DNA of 7,235 nucleotides from an uncultured Collinsella sp. Lineage in GTDB: Bacteria; Actinomycetota; Coriobacteriia; Coriobacteriales; Coriobacteriaceae. The stretch covers positions 1 through 7,235 of the forward strand of contig CABUVF010000107.1 of assembly GCA_902494945.1 (NCBI GenBank), given 5' to 3'. Positions 1 through 5,304 of this stretch are shown here, piece by piece. The notes beneath the pieces were generated by a model. The model searched no databases and was not told the origin of the DNA. It worked only from the letters and a program-made list of their open reading frames with translations. The position numbers and the translations under genes were made by a program. The stretch's first letter is position 1. Each line of letters starts with the position of its first letter.

Positions 1-642
1 CCGACCGAGACCGTCTACGGTGTCGCCGTGGCAGTCAACGCCTTCTCGGACGCCGTGCCCCAAGATACAAGCGAATTCCCATCGTGGCCGCGCGATCCGC
101 AGGCTGCCGTCAATGGCGCCGCAGTTCCTGCGCTCGGCACCGGCTATCGCCGTATCTTCACTCTCAAGCAACGTGAACTCACGCAAACCGTCGCTTGGCT
201 GGTCGATGGCGTCGAAGCACTCGACCGCTATGGCGTGGATATCCCGGAAGATGCCCGCATACTCGCGCGACGATGCTGGCCGGGAGCCCTGACTATCGTG
301 GTCAAGGCAGCTCCCTGCGTGCCGACCTTTATGCGCGCTGCCGACGACACGGTGGCACTTCGCGCTTCGGCCTCGCCCGTGGTGCAGGCGCTCATTCGCG
401 CCTGTGGCAGCCCCCTTGCCTGCACCAGCGCCAACACGCATGGCGCGCCCGCGCCGGCAAGTTTTATCACGGTGGAGGGTCGCATCCTGGAGGGGGTCGA
501 TGTTGCCGTCGACGCCGGTGAGACCCCGTGTCGCGACGCCTCGACCATCGTGTCGTTTCAGCACGGCGAGCTCCAGATCCTGCGCCAAGGCGCACTTCCC
601 GCATCAGAGATCGAACGGGTCCTGTCCGACCCGATGCAATAG
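1..642 (+). CDS. tsaC: Threonylcarbamoyl-AMP synthase (TsaC/Sua5/YrdC family), 5' end missing
   Basis: The enzyme makes threonylcarbamoyl-AMP from threonine, bicarbonate and ATP, the first step of the t6A modification at position 37 of ANN-reading tRNAs, in the cytoplasm. The frame is open from base 1 and gives 213 residues before TAG at 640-642. The start codon lies upstream of the window. Family motifs appear in order: PTETVYG at the left edge, a KQR motif at window residues 56-58 (the same triplet as in E. coli TsaC), WPGALTIVV near residue 93, TVALRAS near 117, the SAN triplet in TSANTHG at 143-145, and STIV...LRQGALP near the C-terminus. About 48 residues separate the YG from the KQR lysine, against about 17 in E. 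coli TsaC, so there is an insert of roughly 30 residues. There is no long C-terminal Sua5 domain, so this is the short TsaC/YrdC form. glpK follows after 13 bases, suggesting one transcript. The family call is secure; activity despite the insert is inferred. Confidence 0.9.
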   Translation, partial: PTETVYGVAVAVNAFSDAVPQDTSEFPSWPRDPQAAVNGAAVPALGTGYRRIFTLKQRELTQTVAWLVDGVEALDRYGVDIPEDARILARRCWPGALTIVVKAAPCVPTFMRAADDTVALRASASPVVQALIRACGSPLACTSANTHGAPAPASFITVEGRILEGVDVAVDAGETPCRDASTIVSFQHGELQILRQGALPASEIERVLSDPMQ

Positions 643-655
643 AAAGGTTTAAGCG

Positions 656-2197
656 ATGTCGTTGAATCTGGGCAGCCTGGGCATGGAAGATGCCTCGTTT
701 GACTTTGGCGGTTCCTACATCATGGCGCTCGACTGCGGCACCACCTCGGTACTTGCGACCATCGTCGACGAGTACGGCTGCATCGTCGCGCAGGCACGTC
801 GCAGCGTCAAAACCAGCTTTCCGCGTCCCGGCTGGGTGGAGCAAGACCCCATGGCGGTCCTTGCTAGCCAGATCGCCGTCATGATGGAAGTCCAGTTTAA
901 GAGCGGTATCCACTCCGACCGCATTGCCGCCATCGGCATCTCCAACCAGCGCGAGACCACGGTGGTCTGGGACCGCGTGAGCGGTCAGCCGATCTATAAC
1001 GCCATCGTATGGCAGTGCCGCCGTACCGCGCCGGCAATCGACGCGTTGGTTGAACAGGGTTGCGAGGAGCTGGTGCGCTCCCGCACGGGACTCACGCTCG
1101 ACCCGTATTTCTCGGCCTCCAAGGTGCAGTGGATTCTCGACAACGTCGACGGCGCACGCGAGAGCGCGGCGGCGGGCGACCTCATGTTTGGCACCATCGA
1201 CACCTGGCTCATCTACAACCTCACCGGCGGCCAGGTCTTTGCCACCGACTACACCAATGCCAGCCGCACGGCGCTCTTTAATATCCATACGCTCGATTGG
1301 GACGACGACCTGCTGGCGCTCTTTGACGTTCCACGTTCCATGATGCCCGAGGTTCGCTGGAGCTCGGGTGACTACGGCCGCGTCGCGAGCGACATCATGA
1401 CCAACATGCCGCCCATCATGGGTGTGGCGGGCGACCAGCAGGCGTCGCTGTTCGGTCACTGCTGCTTCCATCCCGGCCAGACCAAAAACACCTATGGCAC
1501 GGGCTGCTTTATGCTCATGAACACCGGCGACGAGATCGTCGAATCCAAGAATGGCCTGGTCTCCACCATCGGTATCGCTGCGGACGACAAAGTCAGCTAT
1601 GCGCTCGAGGGCTCTATTTTTGCCGCCGGCTCAACGATGAACTGGCTTCGCAACAACATGGGCATCATCTCGAGCGTGAGCGAGTCGGCACAACTCGCCG
1701 CTTCGATTGGCGACAACGAGGGCTGCTACTTCGTTCCCGCCTTTGCAGGTTTGGGTGCTCCCTGGTGGGACCCGCATGCCCGCGGTATCGTGTGCGGTCT
1801 GACCGGCGCCTCGAGCCGTGCGACCATCGTACGTGCCGCCTGCGAATCCATGGCATATCAGAGCTACGACGTGCTGCGCGCCATGGAGCAGGACGTGGGG
1901 CTTTCGATCGAGCGCCTGTCTGTCGATGGCGGTGCCTCGCGCAACGAGTTCATCATGCAATTCCAGGCCGACCTGCTGGATATCCCCGTGCTGCAATGCG
2001 AGACGGTGGAGACCACGGCAATCGGTGCCGCGTACTTGGCGGGTCTTGCCGTCGGCTATTGGGAAGACCTGGAAGAGCTGGAGCAAAATGCCCAGATCGT
2101 TAGGACCTTCCTTCCCCACATGTCCGCCGAGCGCCGCGAACAAAACCTTGCGGGCTGGTGTGATGCAGTCAGGCGCTCGCTCAGTACCGCACAGTAG
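656..2197 (+). CDS. glpK: Glycerol kinase
   Basis: A FGGY-family kinase that phosphorylates glycerol to glycerol-3-phosphate in the cytoplasm. It has 513 residues (E. coli GlpK has about 500) and matches GlpK along its whole length: ALDCGTTS near residue 24, PGWVEQDP, NQRETT, IVWQCRRTA, DPYFS, TDYTNASRT, GDQQ, NTYGTGCFMLMNTG, GLGAPWWDP, SVDGG and AAYLAGLAVGYW. The glycerol contacts are conserved: Arg99, Glu100, Tyr151, Asp260 and Gln261. The ATG at 656 is chosen because AGAAAGG at 641-647 lies 8 bases upstream. ATG 683 is possible; ATG 722 would cut into the first beta strand. The protein therefore starts about 15 residues earlier than E. coli GlpK. Oddities: the ATP-loop DQGTTSSR reads DCGTTSVL, replacing the usual ADP-binding arginine with Leu33. 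The loop before GDQQ (about 239-254) lacks both the GGKGGTR fructose-bisphosphate site of E. coli and any histidine equivalent to the HPr-phosphorylated residue of Firmicutes. No glpF or glpD is adjacent in the window. Confidence 0.95.
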   Translation: MSLNLGSLGMEDASFDFGGSYIMALDCGTTSVLATIVDEYGCIVAQARRSVKTSFPRPGWVEQDPMAVLASQIAVMMEVQFKSGIHSDRIAAIGISNQRETTVVWDRVSGQPIYNAIVWQCRRTAPAIDALVEQGCEELVRSRTGLTLDPYFSASKVQWILDNVDGARESAAAGDLMFGTIDTWLIYNLTGGQVFATDYTNASRTALFNIHTLDWDDDLLALFDVPRSMMPEVRWSSGDYGRVASDIMTNMPPIMGVAGDQQASLFGHCCFHPGQTKNTYGTGCFMLMNTGDEIVESKNGLVSTIGIAADDKVSYALEGSIFAAGSTMNWLRNNMGIISSVSESAQLAASIGDNEGCYFVPAFAGLGAPWWDPHARGIVCGLTGASSRATIVRAACESMAYQSYDVLRAMEQDVGLSIERLSVDGGASRNEFIMQFQADLLDIPVLQCETVETTAIGAAYLAGLAVGYWEDLEELEQNAQIVRTFLPHMSAERREQNLAGWCDAVRRSLSTAQ

Positions 2198-2251
2198 GGC
2201 TGCGATGGGCTGCTCGATACAACAAACCGCTAAACTAATGCATGGCGTGCG

Positions 2252-2297
2252 GCGGCAACATTGCTGCGCGCCTTGTCAGCAAGGCCGTTTTGCGGCC
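2252..2297 (+). promoter_or_regulatory. Structured leader upstream of upp (three short hairpins, possible attenuator)
   Basis: Three short inverted repeats lie back to back in the spacer between glpK and upp. The first pairs 2252-2257 with 2262-2267 (one G-U pair). The second pairs GCCTTG 2270-2275 with CAAGGC 2280-2285 around a TCAG loop and is followed two bases later by TTTT (2288-2291). The third pairs GGCCG 2283-2287 with CGGCC 2293-2297. The second and third share bases 2283-2285, so they cannot form together. The last stem ends 5 bases before the upp ribosome binding site. That arrangement would fit an attenuator or translation switch on a pyrimidine-salvage gene, but the stems are only 5-6 pairs and the T run has four bases. 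No known riboswitch or PyrR site was recognised, and no convincing -35/-10 pair was found between 2198 and 2250. Confidence 0.3.
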
Positions 2298-2320
2298 GCA
2301 ACGAAAGGGGCAATCAACCC

Positions 2321-2968
2321 ATGACCGTCACCTATGATGCGTCCCGTGTGACGCTTGTCGATCACCCGCTCGTTCAGCACAAGCTGTCGATCCTGCGCGA
2401 TAAAAACACCGGCACCAACCAGTTCCGCCAGCTCGTGCGCGAGCTTGCGCTCTTTGACGGCTACGAGGCCATGCGCGACCTGCCTATGGAAGACGTCGAG
2501 GTCGAGACCCCCATCACTACCGCCACGTTCAAACAGCTTGCCGGCAAGAAACTCGCCATCGTGCCCATCCTGCGTGCGGGCCTTGGCATGGTCGACGGCA
2601 TCCTCGACCTGGTGCCCTCCGCTCGCGTGGGCCACATCGGCATGGAGCGCGACGAGGTCACCCACGAGCCGCATGAGTATTACTGCAAGATGCCCAAGGA
2701 TATCGACCAGCGTATCTGCCTGGTTGTCGACCCCATGCTCGCCACGGGCGGTTCGGCCGAGATGGCTATCAGCTACCTGCGCGAGCGCGGTGTCAAGGAC
2801 ATCCGCATGCTGTGCATCGTTGCCGCGCCCGAGGGCCTCAAGTCGCTGACCGAGAAGGATCCTGACGTACATATTTATACGTGCGCCATCGATGACCATC
2901 TCAACGAGGCCGCCTACATCGTTCCCGGCCTGGGCGACGCCGGCGACCGCATCTACGGCACGCTCTAG
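2321..2968 (+). CDS. upp: Uracil phosphoribosyltransferase
   Basis: Converts uracil and PRPP to UMP and pyrophosphate, the salvage route for uracil, in the cytoplasm. The protein is 215 residues, close to the usual 208-210. It shows TLVDHPLVQHKLSILRDKNT at the N-terminus, PILRAGLGM with Arg85, the PRPP-binding loop VDPMLATGGSA with Asp137 to Ala146, and the C-terminal PGLGDAGDRIYGT segment that contacts uracil in this family. The ATG at 2321 is preferred: GAAAGGGG at 2303-2310 lies 10 bases upstream and the product begins exactly where UPRTases begin. The frame is also open from a TTG at 2261, but that would add 20 residues with no family resemblance and no ribosome binding site. It is separated from glpK by 123 bases and from the ATP synthase genes by about 280 bases, a position close to upp in Bacillus, where it directly precedes atpI. 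Nothing appears broken. Confidence 0.97.
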   Translation: MTVTYDASRVTLVDHPLVQHKLSILRDKNTGTNQFRQLVRELALFDGYEAMRDLPMEDVEVETPITTATFKQLAGKKLAIVPILRAGLGMVDGILDLVPSARVGHIGMERDEVTHEPHEYYCKMPKDIDQRICLVVDPMLATGGSAEMAISYLRERGVKDIRMLCIVAAPEGLKSLTEKDPDVHIYTCAIDDHLNEAAYIVPGLGDAGDRIYGTL

Positions 2969-3009
2969 TCGCTGGGCTAAACGGCCGCGGCTGCAAATAC
3001 GAAGAAACG

Positions 3010-3044
3010 GTGCGCGCGGACGAACAAAAGGCGACCGCGCGCAC
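3010..3044 (+). terminator. Strong inverted repeat after upp, probable terminator without an adjacent T tract
   Basis: GTGCGCGCGG at 3010-3019 pairs perfectly with CCGCGCGCAC at 3035-3044, a 10-pair, nearly all G-C stem around a 15-base A-rich loop. It starts 42 bases after the upp stop codon. No T run follows at once; the first TTTT is at 3060-3063. It is therefore not a classical intrinsic terminator. U-tract-poor hairpin terminators have been proposed in actinobacteria, and a role as a 3' end stabiliser is equally possible. Confidence 0.5.
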
Positions 3045-3056
3045 TCCTGTTAACGG

Positions 3057-3088
3057 ACGTTTTGCCCTGCAGGGTTCGAGAAAAACGT
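3057..3088 (+). repeat. Nested inverted repeat upstream of the atp promoter
   Basis: ACGTTTT at 3057-3063 is the exact reverse complement of AAAACGT at 3082-3088, and between them lies a 10-base perfect palindrome, CCCTGCAGGG, at 3065-3074. The outer arms are A/T-rich and the inner palindrome G/C-rich. It lies between the post-upp hairpin and the candidate atp promoter, so it could be an operator, a second part of the upp terminator region, or chance. The element CGTATTACCG at 3086-3095 recurs as CGTATTAACCG at 3137-3147. No regulator is identifiable from the sequence. Confidence 0.4.
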
Positions 3089-3159
3089 ATTACCGTACCT
3101 GCGGCATAAAGAAGGTCTTAAGAAAACGAACAGGTGCGTATTAACCGATGCTTTTTCGG

Positions 3160-3187
3160 TTGTACTTTAGCGATTGGCTCGTACAAT
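3160..3187 (+). promoter_or_regulatory. Candidate sigma-70-type promoter of the ATP synthase operon
   Basis: TACAAT at 3182-3187 matches the -10 consensus at five of six bases. TTGTAC at 3160-3165 is a weak -35 (TTG kept) at 16-base spacing. Transcription would begin near 3194, leaving a leader of roughly 55 bases before the GTG chosen for the first gene. This placement argues against the TTG at 3174 as the start of that gene, since the -10 box would lie inside its coding sequence. A 6-pair inverted repeat, AACCGA 3143-3148 with TCGGTT 3156-3161, touches the -35 box and could be an operator. This is the best promoter-like pair in the spacer by eye only. Confidence 0.45.
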
Positions 3188-3248
3188 ATTCACCAATGTT
3201 TGGCGGGAACTGTTCTGTGAGGCGTTAAAAAGGAAAGTGAGGACGCCA

Positions 3249-3560
3249 GTGTTTCAGATAGCCGATCTGCTCGCTATCGTTGCAGGCGCCATCGCGGGCG
3301 CAATTGCCTTCCTTCCCTTTGTCTTTACGCTCAAGCCGGTTCTTGACGATAAACAGAATGCGGACATGCTCAAGGGTATGGTGAGTCTGGCGGTCTCGGC
3401 AATCGCCCTGCTCGTCTTTACCTTGGTTGTGTTTGTGTTGTTCGGAGAGGCATTTCGCATGTTCCTCCTGGGCGAGGCGATCGGCTTCGTGGCCTTTATG
3501 GCTGCCTGCGCGGTTCGTGTCGCCAAGGCGCTGCGAGATCCTCATGAGGTCGAAAGGTAA
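3249..3560 (+). CDS. Small AtpI-like membrane protein, first gene of the atp operon
   Basis: A 103-residue hydrophobic protein with three likely membrane helices (about residues 8-29, 45-66 and 69-92) and a short charged tail ending HEVER. Sequence motifs alone do not identify it. Its position directly ahead of atpB, its size and its helices fit AtpI (subunit i), an accessory protein that helps assemble the c-ring or supplies Mg2+ in some bacteria. AtpI often has four helices, so this one is short. The GTG at 3249 is chosen because GAGG at 3239-3242 sits 6 bases upstream. GTG 3237 would have AAGGA only 2 bases away, and TTG 3174 would place the candidate -10 box inside the gene. The start remains the least certain part. 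atpB begins 3 bases after the TAA, so the two genes are surely co-transcribed and probably translationally coupled. Confidence 0.7.
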   Translation: MFQIADLLAIVAGAIAGAIAFLPFVFTLKPVLDDKQNADMLKGMVSLAVSAIALLVFTLVVFVLFGEAFRMFLLGEAIGFVAFMAACAVRVAKALRDPHEVER

Positions 3561-3563
3561 GTC

Positions 3564-4367
3564 GTGGATATTTTTGAAAAGCTGCCTGATGAGATTAATC
3601 ATCTGGTCAGCGAGTTCAGCTCCACCCCTGTCGTGGGCGATCTGAGCTGCGGCATCACGCAGTACTCGTTTTGGCTGATCGTCTCCACGATCGTGCTCCT
3701 GATCGTCCTGGCCGTGTTCAAGAAGAAGCAGACCCTGGTTCCCAAGGGCTTCTTCGTCAACGGTTTCGAGTACATCATCGAGTACGTCGAGAACGATATC
3801 GGCAAGGGCGTCGTGGGTGAGAACTGGAAGAAGCACTTCCCGTTCCTGTGCTCGCTTTTCCTGTTCATCCTGATCAATAACATGATCGGCCTGATCCCGG
3901 GAATGAAGCCCGGCACCGGCGCAATCGGCTCCACCGCCGCACTCGCCATTTTCGCCTTCGTGTACTTCATCTACTACGGATGCAAGGCTCACGGCGTGAT
4001 CGGCTACATCAAGAGCCTCGCCCCGCAGGGCGTGAGCTTCCCGATGAACGTGCTCGTGTGGGTCGTCGAGCTTTTCTCGACCTTCCTGCGCCTCATCACG
4101 CTCGCCGTCCGTCTGTTCTGCAACATGTTCGCAGGACACGTGGTCATGGGCTCGTTCGCCATCATGGCGAGCATGTTCATGCAGCCGCTGCTTCAGCAGG
4201 TTTCCGCGGCGCACGCCGTCGGCGCCCTGCCTTCGCTGGCCTGGCTTGCCATCCTCATCCTGATCTATGCGATCGAGCTTGTGGTCGGCGCTATCCAGGC
4301 TTACGTCTTCACGGTCCTTACCGCCGTGTATGTCTCCGAGGCGGAGGAGGTCGCAGAGGAGGAGTAG
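3564..4367 (+). CDS. atpB: ATP synthase Fo subunit a
   Basis: The membrane stator subunit that forms the two half-channels carrying ions to and from the c-ring. It has 267 residues and five to six membrane helices (the first at about 36-52). The essential stator arginine is Arg183 in LAVRLFCNMFAGH. His192 and Glu238 occupy the places of E. coli Glu219 and His245, the swapped pair seen in many other species, and Gln245 matches E. coli Gln252 in AIQAYVF. The conserved NNMIGLIPG segment is also present. The RLFGNM motif reads RLFCNM here (Cys186). The C-terminus is a short acidic tail (EAEEVAEEE). Translation starts at GTG 3564, with AAAGG at 3553-3557 six bases upstream; no upstream alternative fits. 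It lies 3 bases after the AtpI-like gene and 124 bases before atpE. Confidence 0.96.
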   Translation: MDIFEKLPDEINHLVSEFSSTPVVGDLSCGITQYSFWLIVSTIVLLIVLAVFKKKQTLVPKGFFVNGFEYIIEYVENDIGKGVVGENWKKHFPFLCSLFLFILINNMIGLIPGMKPGTGAIGSTAALAIFAFVYFIYYGCKAHGVIGYIKSLAPQGVSFPMNVLVWVVELFSTFLRLITLAVRLFCNMFAGHVVMGSFAIMASMFMQPLLQQVSAAHAVGALPSLAWLAILILIYAIELVVGAIQAYVFTVLTAVYVSEAEEVAEEE

Positions 4368-4379
4368 TCTTCCGTTCGC

Positions 4380-4475
4380 GCCTTAAAGGTAAGGCAATTC
4401 GTTAAACCGCCGGTGCCCGTACCCATGGAGCCCGGCAGTTATAAAAAGGTTATCCTGCGTGAAATAAGACACGCA
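4380..4475 (+). promoter_or_regulatory. Structured atpB-atpE spacer with three hairpins ahead of the c-subunit start
   Basis: The 124-base gap between atpB and atpE is the only sizeable gap inside the operon and holds three inverted repeats. GCCTTA 4380-4385 pairs with TAAGGC 4390-4395. GCCGG 4409-4413 pairs with CCGGC 4432-4436, extended by two more pairs after a one-base bulge. TGCGTG 4456-4461 pairs with CACGCA 4470-4475 and ends 5 bases before the AAGGAGG Shine-Dalgarno. The third loop and flanks are A-rich. No T run makes a terminator of the first two, and no good promoter was seen. A role in raising or stabilising atpE expression is inferred. Confidence 0.45.
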
Positions 4476-4491
4476 CGACAAAGGAGGAATC

Positions 4492-4686
4492 GTGGGAGTT
4501 ATCGGTTACGGTCTCGGTGTTATCGGCGCTGGTCTTGCTATCGGCCTGTCTGCTCTGGGTGCTACGGGTGCTATGGCCCGTCAGCCTGAGGTCCAGGGCC
4601 GCGTGTTCACCGTCTTCATCATGGGCTCCGCCTTCGGCGAGGCTCTGGCTCTGATCGGCTTCGTTGTCGCGCTGATCGTTAAATAG
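4492..4686 (+). CDS. atpE: ATP synthase Fo subunit c
   Basis: The proteolipid that forms the rotating membrane ring. It is a 64-residue hairpin of two membrane helices (about 3-27 and 38-62) joined by the polar loop ARQPE at 29-33. The ion-binding carboxylate is Glu50 in GSAFGEALAL. The residue after it is Ala, and helix 1 has no glutamine at the sodium-ligand position, so proton coupling is expected. At 64 residues it is shorter than the usual 70-85: it aligns without gaps to Bacillus subunit c from the glycine-rich helix to ARQPE but lacks several N-terminal residues. The GTG at 4492 is set by a perfect AAGGAGG at 4481-4487, 4 bases upstream. Many codons end in T (GGT, GCT), unlike the C-ending habit of its neighbours, which fits very high expression. 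The gap to atpF is 15 bases. Confidence 0.95.
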   Translation: MGVIGYGLGVIGAGLAIGLSALGATGAMARQPEVQGRVFTVFIMGSAFGEALALIGFVVALIVK

Positions 4687-4701
4687 CACGGAGCGTCAAG
4701 T

Positions 4702-5304
4702 ATGAATCTTTCATCCCAGAAGAGCGCGATCGCACTCTCCGCGTCCGCGGCCGCGCTGCTCATGCCGGTTTCCGCGTTCGCTGAGGACGGCGCTGCCGGT
4801 GCGGACATCCTCATCCCTAAGATGGCGGAGTTCATCCCGGCGCTTATCGCCTTCCTGATTATCTGGATCGTGCTGGCCAAGGTCGCCCTGCCGGGCATCA
4901 TGAAAACCATGGAGGAGCGCGGCAAGAAGATCGAGGAGAGCCTCGACGAGGCCGAGAAGACCAAGCAGGAGGCTATCGCCAAGCGCGCTGAGTCCGACTC
5001 GATCGTCACCGACGCCCGTCGTCAGGCTGCCGACATCGTTCTCGAGGCCCGTAAGGACGCCGAGTCCGAGCGCGCCCGTATCATCGAGGCTGCTCACAAG
5101 GAGGCCGAGGAGATCATCGCCAAGGCCCATACGACCGTCGAGGACGAGCGCAAGTCCATTTACGCCGGTGCCGCGAGCTCCATCGCCGACCTGTCCGTTG
5201 CCGTCGCCACCAAGATCGTGGGCGAGGCACTCGAGGACGAGACCGAGCAGAAGAAGCTCATCGAGCGCTACATCCAGGAAGCAGGTAGCCTGAATGCCGA
5301 CTAG
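4702..5304 (+). CDS. atpF: ATP synthase Fo subunit b, with a probable signal peptide
   Basis: The peripheral stalk subunit that links the membrane stator to F1. It has 200 residues (E. coli b has 156). After the N-terminus, ILIPKMAEFIPALIAF leads into a membrane helix at about 44-63, followed by a long charged, heptad-like helix rich in Glu, Lys and Ala (about 68-170) and a C-terminal part with SSIADLSVAVATKIVGEAL, the usual delta-binding end of b. The odd part is residues 1-27: a lysine, an Ala/Leu-rich hydrophobic stretch and Ala-Phe-Ala before Glu-Asp, which reads as a signal peptide with a type I cleavage site after residue 27. Cleavage would leave the N-terminus outside, the normal topology of b. 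ATG 4702 has CGGAG at 4689-4693, 8 bases upstream. It overlaps atpH by 11 bases. Confidence 0.95.
   Translation: MNLSSQKSAIALSASAAALLMPVSAFAEDGAAGADILIPKMAEFIPALIAFLIIWIVLAKVALPGIMKTMEERGKKIEESLDEAEKTKQEAIAKRAESDSIVTDARRQAADIVLEARKDAESERARIIEAAHKEAEEIIAKAHTTVEDERKSIYAGAASSIADLSVAVATKIVGEALEDETEQKKLIERYIQEAGSLNAD

Noticed and set aside
467..1471. A 334-codon minus-strand frame across tsaC and glpK
   Set aside because: It spans two well-supported + strand genes and reads as a compositional shadow with no recognisable motif or ribosome binding site.
2261..2320. Extension of Upp by 20 residues to a TTG at 2261
   Set aside because: The extra residues do not resemble the UPRTase N-terminus. ATG 2321 has a GAAAGGGG ribosome binding site, and the upstream bases look like a hairpin-rich leader.
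3065..3074. The CCCTGCAGGG palindrome as an attachment or recombination site
   Set aside because: No integrase, direct-repeat duplication or foreign DNA is nearby. It is treated only as part of a nested inverted repeat.
3174..3248. Extension of the AtpI-like protein to a TTG at 3174
   Set aside because: The candidate -10 box (3182-3187) would lie inside the gene and no ribosome binding site precedes the TTG, while GTG 3249 has GAGG at good spacing.
3225..4214. A 329-codon minus-strand frame rich in His, Asp and Glu opposite the AtpI-like gene and atpB
   Set aside because: Its composition is the mirror of hydrophobic membrane-protein codons on the other strand. The + strand genes are certain or near-certain.
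4441..4460. A possible internal promoter with TATCCT as -10 before atpE
   Set aside because: No -35-like hexamer occurs at 16-18 bases upstream (GAGCCC region), so A/T-richness alone does not support it.
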